A stretch of 64,000 nucleotides of DNA from Azospirillum griseum (lineage in GTDB: Bacteria; Pseudomonadota; Alphaproteobacteria; Azospirillales; Azospirillaceae): contig NZ_RXMA01000009.1 of the NCBI RefSeq assembly GCF_003966125.1, positions 124,001 to 188,000 on the forward strand. Reading direction: 5' to 3'. A program made the translations under genes and the position numbers. The notes beneath the pieces are model-generated. The model saw only the letters and a program-made list of their open reading frames with translations, searched no databases and was not told the origin of the DNA. Positions 53,261 to 61,511 of this stretch are shown here, piece after piece. Position 1 is the first letter of the stretch. Each line of letters begins with the position of its first letter.

Positions 53261-53737
53261 TCAAGAAAGCGTTTCAAGCGCCGGTTGCGGGGCGGGGGCC
53301 GCAACGGACGGGGTGGCGGGGGGCGGGAACAGAACCGGGACCATCATGTCGGCCAACGTCACCTGTTCCAGCGCGCCACGGATGGCGGAATTAACCTTTT
53401 CCCAGCCGCCGCGCATCGGGCAGAGCCGTTCAACCCCGCATTGGCTGTCGGCCCCGTCCACGCAGGCGGTCAGCGCGATCGGGCCATCCAGCGCGGTGAT
53501 GATCTCCGCGATGGAGATTGCGTTGGCCGGGCGGCTCAGGGCATAACCACCCGTCGCGCCGCGCTGCGACAGCGTCAACCCGGCGGGGGTCAGCGCCTTC
53601 ATCAGCTTGGCCACCGTGGGGGCGGGCACGCCGGTGCGATCGGCCAGATGGGCGACGGTGTGAACCGCGCCGACATGGCGGGCCATCTCGCTCAACACGA
53701 CGATGGCGTAATCGGTCAGCTTGCTCAGCCGGATCAT
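53261..53737 (-). CDS. iscR: Rrf2/IscR-type Fe-S regulator
   Basis: A 158-residue winged-helix regulator leading the suf operon. The N-terminus MIRLSKLTDYAIVVLSEMAR is the Rrf2 start, with HTH at about 25-55. Three cysteines Cys92, Cys100 and Cys106 (ACVDGADSQCGVERLCPMRG) can hold a 2Fe-2S cluster, as in IscR and SufR-like proteins, so it probably senses Fe-S status and represses the operon. The Pro/Ala-rich C-terminal tail is variable. Start is the ATG at 53737; upstream in-frame sequence is not credible. Confidence 0.93.
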   Translation of the reverse strand: MIRLSKLTDYAIVVLSEMARHVGAVHTVAHLADRTGVPAPTVAKLMKALTPAGLTLSQRGATGGYALSRPANAISIAEIITALDGPIALTACVDGADSQCGVERLCPMRGGWEKVNSAIRGALEQVTLADMMVPVLFPPPATPSVAAPAPQPALETLS

Positions 53738-53831
53738 GGCGGCGGGACCCTGGTTGCAGAACGCGGTGGTTGCGACGGCGGTGTCTGTCCGTGCCCTGTG
53801 TCGTGATGCCCCGGCGGGGTGATCGGATACA

Positions 53832-53877
53832 GGACAAAAACAGTCCGAATAAGGCGGGGAGTCGGTCGGATTGTCAA
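53832..53877 (-). promoter_or_regulatory. Putative suf operon promoter and IscR-type site
   Basis: Read on the minus strand, a perfect TTGACA (53877-53872) is followed at 17-18 bp by a weak CCTTATT -10 region (about 53855-53848). Just beyond it lies the inverted repeat GGAC-N7-GTCC (53832-53846), over the expected transcription start about 100 bp upstream of iscR. The rest of the 368-bp stretch 53738-54105 holds the leader and, on the plus strand, the upstream region of the next gene; no other gene is seen. Confidence 0.4.
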
Positions 53878-54105
53878 GGAAAACCACGGCCCGTAATCTC
53901 CTCCGGCTCCGCTTGGTTATACAAACCAGCCATGCACGCGCCGTCAGTGTCGAAAACATCGGGCAGCGCCCAGGCGCGGCAAGGGCTGCGACCGGATGCC
54001 GCACCACGGCCCGCACATGGCGGGCGCACGCAAAGGTTCAGCGTTGTTGGTGATCTCTTAAACTTTTCCGTCCATGATCGGGGTGCTTTTGATCGGGGGG
54101 CGGGC

Positions 54106-55338
54106 ATGGGCGGCGTCTTCAGCGTTCTCTCGGATGCGCAAAGCGGCATGTTCCGCATGCAGCAGGCCAAAAAACCCTGGGAAAAGGACATCGTCGCGAA
54201 AGACGCGCTGGGCCAATTGGCCGACAAGGCGGCTCAGGCCGCGCGTTCGTTTCAACTGACGCCCAAGCAGCAGCGCGACCACGCCACCGCCCAGTCCTCG
54301 TTGGAGGAGGCGCGACGCATCGGCGGGCCAAAGGCGGCGGCTGAACAGAAGCTGGAGCAGGTCGAACGCAAGATCGAAGATTTGAAGCGTATGATGCGGG
54401 TCATGCGCGGGGACCCGGCCAAGCTGGCCCAATTGGCGCGGGAGGCCGCGACCCTGGCGCGGGAGGCCGGGCGGGCGGCCAAGGAATACGCCAGCGGGGT
54501 GGCGGAGGCGGCCAAGATGGGCGTTTCGGGCGTTGGCGTGACGGTTGGCTCCACGGAGATCACGCGGACGACCACCGTCACCTCCCTGACCTTTCAGCAA
54601 ACCACCCTGACCCTGTCGCTGCGGGTCGGCACCGGGGGTGGCGAAACCACCGCGCCGGACGTTGCCAACCCGTCCCAACCGGCCCCCATCGTCTCCCCTA
54701 CAGTACCGGCGAGCGAAGCGCGGTCTGCTGCCACGCTATCCGGTGGCGCTGCGACCTCTTCCGATGCCACAGCGACGGCGGGTGAGGGCGAGGATGATGG
54801 GTTGCCGCCGGAGCTGTCTCGTCTGGTCCATGGCATGCTGTCCGGCCTGTCCGGGCGTGATGGGCTGATTCCCAGCGGCCAGCGGGCCGGTGCGCACGCG
54901 GCGATGCAAAGCCTGATGACCGACAACGCGCAGAAAATGTCCCGCTTCAAGGAGGCCGACGGTTTTGGCCGCCGGGTGGAGGCGGTGGTGCGCGTGGCCA
55001 AGCGGGCCTTGACCGAGGCCAGGATGGCCAACGAGCTTGAGGAGTCCGACCGCGCGCGCAAGGAGCGCAAGGAGGGCTTCAAGCAGGACGAAAAAATGAT
55101 CGACGGCGCGCAGAAGGAGGTCAACGCGCTGCGTCAGGCCGCGTTCGGCAGCCGGGTGGATGCGTTGTCCCTGCTGGCCGAAGGAACCGGGACCGCCGCC
55201 GATGGAGCAGCCACCGATTCCGAAGATGGGTTGGGCGGGGCGGTCGCTGGGGCGGACACCAGCACCGGAGCGGACGCCGCAACGGCGATCCCGACGGACA
55301 CGGGCGCGTCCAGCGCAGCGGTCAATCTGCTGGCGTGA
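54106..55338 (+). CDS. Ala-rich protein of unknown function
   Basis: A 410-residue protein starting at the ATG at 54106 (MGGVFSVLSDAQSGMFRMQQ). No signal peptide or membrane helix. Residues about 45-150 look like a coiled coil (ERKIEDLKRMMRVMRGD, then LAREAATLAREAGRAAKEYA). A Thr-rich beta stretch follows (STEITRTTTVTSLTFQQTTL, about 145-165). After an Ala/Ser/Glu low-complexity linker comes a second charged helical part (about 290-355), and the C-terminus is Ala/Thr/Gly-rich. I do not recognise it. It lies alone between the suf regulator and a MocR gene, whose 3' end it overlaps by 17 bp. Confidence 0.7.
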   Translation: MGGVFSVLSDAQSGMFRMQQAKKPWEKDIVAKDALGQLADKAAQAARSFQLTPKQQRDHATAQSSLEEARRIGGPKAAAEQKLEQVERKIEDLKRMMRVMRGDPAKLAQLAREAATLAREAGRAAKEYASGVAEAAKMGVSGVGVTVGSTEITRTTTVTSLTFQQTTLTLSLRVGTGGGETTAPDVANPSQPAPIVSPTVPASEARSAATLSGGAATSSDATATAGEGEDDGLPPELSRLVHGMLSGLSGRDGLIPSGQRAGAHAAMQSLMTDNAQKMSRFKEADGFGRRVEAVVRVAKRALTEARMANELEESDRARKERKEGFKQDEKMIDGAQKEVNALRQAAFGSRVDALSLLAEGTGTAADGAATDSEDGLGGAVAGADTSTGADAATAIPTDTGASSAAVNLLA

Positions 55339-56737
55339 GCGTCTCCGGCGGCGCGCGCAGCAGGCGGGCCAGCACCTCGTACACGCGCGGGTCGGTCATG
55401 TGGGCGGCGTTGAAGCGCATGAAGCCGCCCGCCGTCTGCGCCACGCTGAACACGTTGCCGGGGGCGAAGATCACCGAATCCCGCAAGGCCGCGCGGGCCA
55501 GCGCCGCCGCGTCCCGGCCGTCCGGCAGACGGCACCACAGGTAAAAGCCGCCACGCGGGGCCAGCCAGGGTTGGACGCCCAAACTGTCCAACCGGTCGAG
55601 CGCCGCGCGGCGGGCGCGGCTCAGGCGGCGGATCAGCCCGTCGAGATGCTTGCGGTGGCCGCCGTCGCTCAGGGCGGTGGCGATGAGGTCGGTCGCCAGC
55701 GGGCTGGGGCCGCCGAAATTGGTGGCGATTTGCAGATCGGTCAGCGCCTCGATCCAATCGCGCCGCGCGACGATGGACCCGCAACGGAACGAGGCCGACA
55801 GCGTCTTGGAAAAGCTGCCGACGCGGATCACCCGCTCCAACCCGTCCAGCACCGTCAGCCGGGGCGAGGGCGTCGGCTCGTAATCACGGAAAATGTCGTC
55901 CTCGACGATGACCACATCGTGGGCCGCCGCCAGGGTCAGCACCCGATGGGCGGTTTGCGGCGACAGCGTCGCCCCGGTCGGGTTGTGCAGGGCCGAGTTG
56001 GTCAGGTAGACGCGGGGACGATGGTCGGCCAACGCCTGGGCGAACAGGACCGGGTCGGGGCCGTCCGATGTCATCGGCACGCTGACGATGCGGATCTGGT
56101 GGGCGCGCAACAGCGCCTGGAAATTGAAGTAGCAAGGATCATCCACCAGCGCCACGTCGCCGGGGCGCAGCAGGAAACGGCCGATCAGGTCCAGCGCCTG
56201 CGTGCCCGATCCGGTCAGCAACACCTGATCCGGGCCAACGGGCAACCCATCCTGCGCGCATTGGCGGGCGAGCAGCGCGCGCAGCGCGGGCGACCCTTGC
56301 GGGCTGGCGTAGTCGGTCAGGGTCGAATCGTCGGCGTGGGGCAGGCGGCGCAGCGCCCGGCGGATGGCGGCCTGCGGCATCCAATCGGCGGGCAGCCAGC
56401 CGCAACCCGGCTTCAGCATGTCCGGCCCGGCCTCCAGCGATTGGCGCGACACCCAAAAGGGATCGATCGCGCGGTCCAGGCGCGGCCCGACCTGCGCCAC
56501 CGCCAGCGGCGGCAGGCTGCCGGACACGTAGAAGCCCGATCCCGGACGGGCGCGGATCACGCCGTCGGCGGCAAGCCGGTCATAGGCCTCGACCACGGTG
56601 GAGGGCGACACCCCCATGGTTTCGGCAAAGCGCCGGATCGAGGGCAGCTTGTCCCCCGGCAGCAGGGCGCGGCTGGTCATTTTCCGGCGGATCGCCGCCA
56701 TCACCGCGCCGGTGCGGGTGTCCGCCGTGTCGCTCAT
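55322..56737 (-). CDS. MocR/PdxR-type regulator (GntR HTH fused to aminotransferase fold)
   Basis: A 471-residue regulator: GntR winged helix at about 8-75 (LPGDKLPSIRRFAETMGVSP, then STVVEAYDRLAADGVIRARP) and a fold-type I aminotransferase-like domain from about 110. PLP Lys sits in GSFSKTLSASFRCG, and NPTGATLSPQ and EDDIFRDYEP complete the cofactor site. Such proteins sense an amine or PLP rather than catalyse. The start is the ATG at 56737; a GTG at 56788 is possible. It diverges from an EamA exporter, its probable target. Confidence 0.9.
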   Translation of the reverse strand: MSDTADTRTGAVMAAIRRKMTSRALLPGDKLPSIRRFAETMGVSPSTVVEAYDRLAADGVIRARPGSGFYVSGSLPPLAVAQVGPRLDRAIDPFWVSRQSLEAGPDMLKPGCGWLPADWMPQAAIRRALRRLPHADDSTLTDYASPQGSPALRALLARQCAQDGLPVGPDQVLLTGSGTQALDLIGRFLLRPGDVALVDDPCYFNFQALLRAHQIRIVSVPMTSDGPDPVLFAQALADHRPRVYLTNSALHNPTGATLSPQTAHRVLTLAAAHDVVIVEDDIFRDYEPTPSPRLTVLDGLERVIRVGSFSKTLSASFRCGSIVARRDWIEALTDLQIATNFGGPSPLATDLIATALSDGGHRKHLDGLIRRLSRARRAALDRLDSLGVQPWLAPRGGFYLWCRLPDGRDAAALARAALRDSVIFAPGNVFSVAQTAGGFMRFNAAHMTDPRVYEVLARLLRAPPETLTPAD

Positions 56738-56768
56738 CGCCCCATCGCTCCCCGCATTCGTGTCAACC

Positions 56769-56810
56769 GTATGGACATCCGAACCCACACAGTTCGGCGT
56801 AATTGTATGG
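56769..56810. promoter_or_regulatory. Direct repeats between mocR and the EamA gene
   Basis: GTATGG at 56769-56774 and again at 56805-56810 (CCATAC on the minus strand), 36 bp apart start to start, in the 149-bp divergent gap. MocR-type GabR binds two direct ATACCA repeats about 34 bp apart, so spacing and core are similar. Confidence 0.4.
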
Positions 56811-56886
56811 CTCTGTCCCTGGTTGCGCCAGCGGCAAACGCGCTAGCGTCCTCCTCCGATCACGGGGATTCTGACGAGAGGGTGCG

Positions 56887-57747
56887 ATGCAGGCGCGGAT
56901 GGATGGGTGGTGGAGCGGGTTGTTTGGTGTGGTCATTTTCAGCGGCTCGCTGCCCGCGACGCGGGTGGCGGTGGGTGGGTTCTCGCCGCTGTTTCTCACC
57001 TCCGCCCGCGCGGTGATCGCCGCCTTGATCGGGGCCGCGCTGTTGGCGCTGTTGCGGCAAAGCCGCCCGCAGCGCGGCGACCTCCTGTCGCTCGCCGTGG
57101 TGGCGCTGGGCGTTGTCGTCGGCTTTCCGTTGCTGACCGCGCTGGCGTTGCAGCATGTGACGTCGGCCCATTCGGTGGTGTTCATCGGCCTGCTGCCGCT
57201 CGCCACCGCCCTGTTCGGGGTGCTGCGCGGCGGCGAGCGGCCCAAGCCGGTGTTCTGGGCCTTCTCGTTGCTGGGCAGCCTGTCGGTGGCCGGTTTCGCC
57301 CTCAGCCAATCCGGCGGCGGAACGCTGGCGGGCGACGGCCTGATGCTGCTGGCGATCACCGTCTGTGGCCTGGGCTATGCCGAAGGGGCGGCGCTGTCGC
57401 GGCGATTGGGCGGCTGGCAGGTGATTTCCTGGGCGCTGGCGCTGGCCTTTCCGCTGATGGCGGCGCTGGCGCTGGCGACGATGCCCGCCGGGTGGGGGGC
57501 GGTGGACGGGGCGGCCTGGGCCGGGTTGGCCTATGTCTCCGTCTTCAGCATGATGATCGGCTTCGTCTTCTGGTATCGCGGCCTGGCGCTGGGCGGCATC
57601 GCGCGGGTCGGACAATTGCAGTTGCTCCAACCCTTTTTCGGGCTGGCGCTGGCCGGGCTGCTGCTGGGCGAGCCGGTGGCCTGGAGCATGATCGCCGTCA
57701 CCGCCCTGGTGGTGCTGTGCGTGGCCGGGGCCAAGCGTTTCGCCTGA
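56887..57747 (+). CDS. EamA-family (DMT) transporter under MocR control
   Basis: A 286-residue inner-membrane protein with ten hydrophobic helices in two EamA repeats. GVVIFSGSLPATRVAVGGFS and SAHSVVFIGLLPLATALFGV are in the first, VSVFSMMIGFVFWYRGLALG and VGQLQLLQPFFGLALAGLLL in the second. The family exports amino acids and metabolites. Divergence from a MocR regulator suggests an amino acid or amine as cargo. It ends 28 bp before the convergent response-regulator gene. Confidence 0.9.
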   Translation: MQARMDGWWSGLFGVVIFSGSLPATRVAVGGFSPLFLTSARAVIAALIGAALLALLRQSRPQRGDLLSLAVVALGVVVGFPLLTALALQHVTSAHSVVFIGLLPLATALFGVLRGGERPKPVFWAFSLLGSLSVAGFALSQSGGGTLAGDGLMLLAITVCGLGYAEGAALSRRLGGWQVISWALALAFPLMAALALATMPAGWGAVDGAAWAGLAYVSVFSMMIGFVFWYRGLALGGIARVGQLQLLQPFFGLALAGLLLGEPVAWSMIAVTALVVLCVAGAKRFA

Positions 57748-57775
57748 AGGGGGCGGCACATCCGGGCGGGGCGGG

Positions 57776-58429
57776 TCAGCGTTTGTCGGCCAACACCCGG
57801 TTGGCGATGACCACCGCCTGGGTGCGGCTGTAGACCTTCAGTTTTTGCAGGATCGCCGAAACATGGGCCTTCACCGTGGTTTCGGTGATGCCAAGGTCGA
57901 AGGCGATTTCCTTGTTCAGCTTGCCGGTTCCCACCAGTTCCAGCACGCGCAGTTGCTGGGCGGTCAGGGTGGCGATGCGGCGGGCGATGTCGGCGGTTTC
58001 CGCGTCCTCGGCGGCCTCCTGCGCCTGTTCGCTCTCGCTGAAGGGGGGCAGATAGATGTCGCCGTTCAACACCTGCCGCAGGGCGGCGGCGATGACGTCG
58101 CGCGGGGTGGATTTGGGAATGAAGCCCACCGCCCCGCTGTCGATCGCCTCGCGCACCAGCCGCCGTTCCTCATGCGCGGAGACCATCACGACGGGGGTGG
58201 CGGGGAAGCGCTGGCGCAGCGCGCGCAGCCCGTTCAAGCCGTTCATCCCCGGCATGGTGACGTCGAGCAGGACAAGATCGACGTCACCGTCCAGCCGGTC
58301 CAGCGCCGCCATCACCCCGTCCAGGCTGTCGGCCTCCTCCACCGTGCTGGCCTGGCAGGAATAGAGCACGGCGTTGCGCAGGGCGTCGCGCACCATGGGA
58401 TGGTCGTCGGCGATCAGGATCCGGGTCAT
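57776..58429 (-). CDS. NarL/LuxR-family response regulator, orphan
   Basis: A 217-residue regulator: receiver domain (1-120) with acidic Asp8-Asp9, phospho-acceptor Asp56 (LLDVTMPGMNG) and Lys in FIPKSTP, then a LuxR HTH (about 150-212; LTAQQLRVLELVGTGKLNKE, ETTVKAHVSAILQKLKV). All phosphorylation residues are intact. No histidine kinase is nearby, so its partner is elsewhere. The start is the ATG at 58429. It lies between the EamA and HexR-like genes on the minus strand, 132 bp from the latter's stop. Confidence 0.92.
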   Translation of the reverse strand: MTRILIADDHPMVRDALRNAVLYSCQASTVEEADSLDGVMAALDRLDGDVDLVLLDVTMPGMNGLNGLRALRQRFPATPVVMVSAHEERRLVREAIDSGAVGFIPKSTPRDVIAAALRQVLNGDIYLPPFSESEQAQEAAEDAETADIARRIATLTAQQLRVLELVGTGKLNKEIAFDLGITETTVKAHVSAILQKLKVYSRTQAVVIANRVLADKR

Positions 58430-58561
58430 GGCCACCGTTGGGGTCGGCGTTGGGGGTGGGCAACCGTTTGGGTTTGCGGATTGTTGCGTCGGCGGATTTG
58501 TCGCACGGACCGGCGGGCGCGTCCAGTGCGACACGGGCGCGCGTGCTGATGGCCGTTGCTC

Positions 58562-59425
58562 TCAACCGGTGGGCGGGGTGCGGCTGGCGTTGATGGTGGC
58601 CTTCACCTTGGCCAGATGTTCGCGCGCCGGGTCGCCCAGACGCAGCGCCACACCGGTGGACAGCACATCGATCAGCGTCAAATGGACCAGCCGCGAGGCC
58701 ATCGGCGTGTACATCTCCGTGTCCTCCACCGGTAGGCTGGCGATGGTGACGCTGGCCAGCCGGGACAAGGGCGACTCCGGCGCGGTGATGGCGACCACCG
58801 GCACGCCCTGCGCCCGCGCGGCGGCGGCCAGATCGTTGACGGCCCCGCTGCGCCCGGTGTTGGACAGCGCCAACAACAGCCCGTCGGCCCCGAGATTGAG
58901 CAGCAGCATCCGCGCCAGGATCGGGTCGGAGCAGGGTTGAGCGTTCGCGCCAAAGCGCAGCAGCTTGTGGGCGGCGTCCTGCGCCAGCGCCCCGGACGCG
59001 CCGATGCCGACGCACAGGATGCGCGACGCGTCGGCCAGCCGGGCGATGGCGTCGTTCAGCGCAACCTCGTCCAGCCCGGCGGCGGCGGCGGTCAGGGCGG
59101 CGGCGCTTGATGAAAAAATTTTTCGTGCGAGTGTGCCGACGCTGTCGTCGGGGGCCACGTCCTGGCTGACATAGGGGGTGCCGCCGCGCGCCTGGCATTC
59201 GGCCAGCCGCAGTTTGAAATCTGGGAACCCGGCGCAACCGACGCTGCGGCAGAAACGGACCACCGTGGCCTCGCTGACCGCCGCGCTGTGGGCCAGCGCC
59301 GTGACGTTCTGTTCCAGCACGCCGCGCGGGTTTTGCAGCACCAGATCGGCGACCTGCGCCTCCGACCGTTTCAGATCGGGGCGCAGGCGGCGGATGTCTT
59401 CCAGGATGTTGATCGGGTGCGGCAT
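58562..59425 (-). CDS. hexR: HexR-like RpiR regulator of the Entner-Doudoroff pathway
   Basis: A 287-residue RpiR protein: HTH_6 at about 5-80 (RRLRPDLKRSEAQVADLVLQ, then SEATVVRFCRSVGCAGFPDF) and SIS domain at about 125-260 (RILCVGIGASGALAQDAAHK, LSNTGRSGAVNDLAAAARAQ). HexR binds KDPG, an Entner-Doudoroff intermediate, and represses edd and zwf. Divergence from edd by 181 bp and the NTGRSG sugar-phosphate loop support the same job here. Two near-identical AT-rich boxes (59111 and 59517) may be its sites. Confidence 0.88.
   Translation of the reverse strand: MPHPINILEDIRRLRPDLKRSEAQVADLVLQNPRGVLEQNVTALAHSAAVSEATVVRFCRSVGCAGFPDFKLRLAECQARGGTPYVSQDVAPDDSVGTLARKIFSSSAAALTAAAAGLDEVALNDAIARLADASRILCVGIGASGALAQDAAHKLLRFGANAQPCSDPILARMLLLNLGADGLLLALSNTGRSGAVNDLAAAARAQGVPVVAITAPESPLSRLASVTIASLPVEDTEMYTPMASRLVHLTLIDVLSTGVALRLGDPAREHLAKVKATINASRTPPTG
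59111..59124. promoter_or_regulatory. AT-box inside hexR, related to the edd upstream box
   Basis: TGAAAAAATTTTTC, a near-perfect palindrome, encodes KIFSS inside the hexR coding region about 300 bp from its start. It matches the intergenic box at 59517-59530 in 12 of 14 positions. An intragenic auxiliary operator is possible. Confidence 0.3.
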
Positions 59426-59516
59426 GGCGGGGCGGGAGTGTCCGGCGGAAAGGAGGGGGCAGTATGGCGATGCTTTTCACCAAAGGCGAGCCGCGTCGCC
59501 GGATGGGCGCTATTCA

Positions 59517-59530
59517 TGAAAATTTTTTTC
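59517..59530. promoter_or_regulatory. AT-box upstream of edd
   Basis: TGAAAATTTTTTTC, 77 bp upstream of the edd ATG and 92 bp upstream of hexR. Its GAAAA-TTT-TTTTC core is a palindrome, and RpiR regulators in this class often use TGAAA/TTTCA-type sites. Confidence 0.45.
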
Positions 59531-59606
59531 TTAACAGCGGCGCGGAGTCGGCGTATGGTTGGCCCTGGAAACCATCCCCACCCCCTTCAGCGCGCGAGCC
59601 GACCGC

Positions 59607-61442
59607 ATGAGCCAGCCCCTGAACGCCCTTGTTGCCCGCGTCACCGAGCGGATCGCCGAGCGCAGCCGCGACAGCCGCAGCGCCTATCTGGCGCGTCTGG
59701 AGGCGGCCACCGCCACGCCGCGCCGCCAGAAGCTGGGCTGCGCCAACCTCGCCCACGCCTTCGCCGCCTGCCCGGCGGGCGACAAGGAGGGGCTGCGCGG
59801 CGCGTCCAAGCCCGCCATCGGCATCGTCACCGCCTTCAACGACATGCTGTCGGCTCATCAGCCCTACGAAGCCTACCCGGCGGCGATCAAGGAGGTGGTG
59901 CGGCAGGCGGGCGGCGTGGCCCAGGTGGCGGGCGGCGTTCCGGCCATGTGCGACGGCGTGACCCAGGGCTATGAGGGGATGGAACTGTCGCTGTTCAGCC
60001 GCGACGTGATCGCGCTGGCCACCGGTGTCGCCCTGTCGCACGCCACCTTTGACGGCGCGCTGTGCCTGGGGATTTGCGACAAGATCGTGCCCGGCCTGAT
60101 GATCGGCGCGCTGTCCTTCGGCCATCTGCCCACCATCTTCGTCCCCGCCGGGCCGATGCCGTCGGGCCTGTCCAACGCCGACAAGGCCAAGGCCCGCCAG
60201 CTCTACGCGCAGGGCAAGGTCGGGCGCGAGGAGCTGTTGGAAGCCGAATCGCAATCCTACCACTCGCCCGGCACCTGCACCTTCTACGGGACCGCCAACA
60301 CCAACCAGATGCTGATGGAGATCATGGGGCTGCATCTGCCCGGTGCCAGCTTCGTCAACCCCAACACCCCGCTGCGCACGGCCCTGACCGACGCCGCCGC
60401 CCGCCGGGTGGTGGCGATGACCCAGCCGGGCGGCGGCACGCCGATCGGGCGCATCGTCGATGAACGCGCCGTGGTCAACGGCATCATCGGCCTGTTGGCG
60501 ACCGGCGGATCGACCAACCACACCCTGCACATCCCCGCCATCGCGGCGGCGGCGGGCATTCACCTGACGTGGGAGGATTTCTCCGACCTGTCGGCGGCGG
60601 TTCCGCTGCTGGCGCGGGTCTATCCCAACGGGTCGGCGGACGTGAACCGTTTCCACGCGGCGGGCGGCATGCCCTTTGTCATCGGTCAATTGCTCGACGC
60701 CGGGCTGCTGCACGCTGACGTCGCCACCGTCTGGGGCGAGGGCGGGCTGGAACCCTACCGCGCCATGCCGGAACTGGACGGGGACGGCGCGCTGTCCTGG
60801 CGTCCGTCGCCCACCGACCAGAGCGGCGACCCCAGCGTCGTCGCCACCGTCGCCACCCCCTTCGCGGCGGAAGGCGGGTTGCGGGTGCTGGCGGGCAATC
60901 TCGGGCGCGGCGTCATCAAGGTGTCGGCGGTCAAGCCGGAGCACCGGATCGTCGAGGCCCCCGCCCGCGTGTTCGACAGCCAGGAGGGCGTCCAGGCGGC
61001 CTTCCGCGCCGGGGAACTGGATCGCGACGTGATCGTCGTCGTGCGTTACCAGGGGCCGGCGGCGAACGGCATGCCGGAGTTGCACAAGCTGACTCCGCCG
61101 CTGGGCGTGTTGCAGGACAAGGGCTTCAAGGTGGCGCTGGTCACGGATGGGCGGATGTCCGGCGCGTCGGGCAAGGTCCCGGCCGCCATCCATGTGACGC
61201 CGGAGGTCAAGAACGGCGGGCCGCTGGGCAAGCTGCGCGACGGCGACCTCGTGCGCCTGGACGCCGAGGCCGGGACGCTCGACGCGCTGGTCGATGCGGC
61301 GGAGTGGGACAGCCGGGGCGCGCCGCCGCCCGCCAGCGTGGACTCCAGCCACGGTTGCGGGCGGGAGTTGTTCGGCCTGTTCCGCAACGCGGTCAGCGGG
61401 GCGGAATCCGGGGCCTCCGTCTTCAGCCTGCTGGGGCGGTGA
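59607..61442 (+). CDS. edd: Phosphogluconate dehydratase
   Basis: Dehydrates 6-phosphogluconate to KDPG, the defining first step of the Entner-Doudoroff pathway. The 611-residue IlvD/Edd enzyme carries the Fe-S cysteines in [27 protein letters not shown] and [20 protein letters not shown], and ends with the typical [14 protein letters not shown]. Length is right for Edd (about 600-610). The ATG at 59607 is used; no strong ribosome site is visible. eda and zwf are not in the window. A hairpin follows the stop. Confidence 0.97.
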   Translation: MSQPLNALVARVTERIAERSRDSRSAYLARLEAATATPRRQKLGCANLAHAFAACPAGDKEGLRGASKPAIGIVTAFNDMLSAHQPYEAYPAAIKEVVRQAGGVAQVAGGVPAMCDGVTQGYEGMELSLFSRDVIALATGVALSHATFDGALCLGICDKIVPGLMIGALSFGHLPTIFVPAGPMPSGLSNADKAKARQLYAQGKVGREELLEAESQSYHSPGTCTFYGTANTNQMLMEIMGLHLPGASFVNPNTPLRTALTDAAARRVVAMTQPGGGTPIGRIVDERAVVNGIIGLLATGGSTNHTLHIPAIAAAAGIHLTWEDFSDLSAAVPLLARVYPNGSADVNRFHAAGGMPFVIGQLLDAGLLHADVATVWGEGGLEPYRAMPELDGDGALSWRPSPTDQSGDPSVVATVATPFAAEGGLRVLAGNLGRGVIKVSAVKPEHRIVEAPARVFDSQEGVQAAFRAGELDRDVIVVVRYQGPAANGMPELHKLTPPLGVLQDKGFKVALVTDGRMSGASGKVPAAIHVTPEVKNGGPLGKLRDGDLVRLDAEAGTLDALVDAAEWDSRGAPPPASVDSSHGCGRELFGLFRNAVSGAESGASVFSLLGR

Positions 61443-61467
61443 TCGGGCTGGTTCTGTGACGTTGCGG

Positions 61468-61497
61468 GCCGGGCGGTGTCCTGCGGAGCCGCCCGGC
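61468..61497. terminator. Bidirectional hairpin between edd and the patatin gene
   Basis: GCCGGGCGG (61468-61476) pairs perfectly with CCGCCCGGC (61489-61497), 9 bp with a 12-nt loop, between two convergent genes. No U-run. Confidence 0.5.
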
Positions 61498-61511
61498 GTC
61501 CACGTCGTGCG

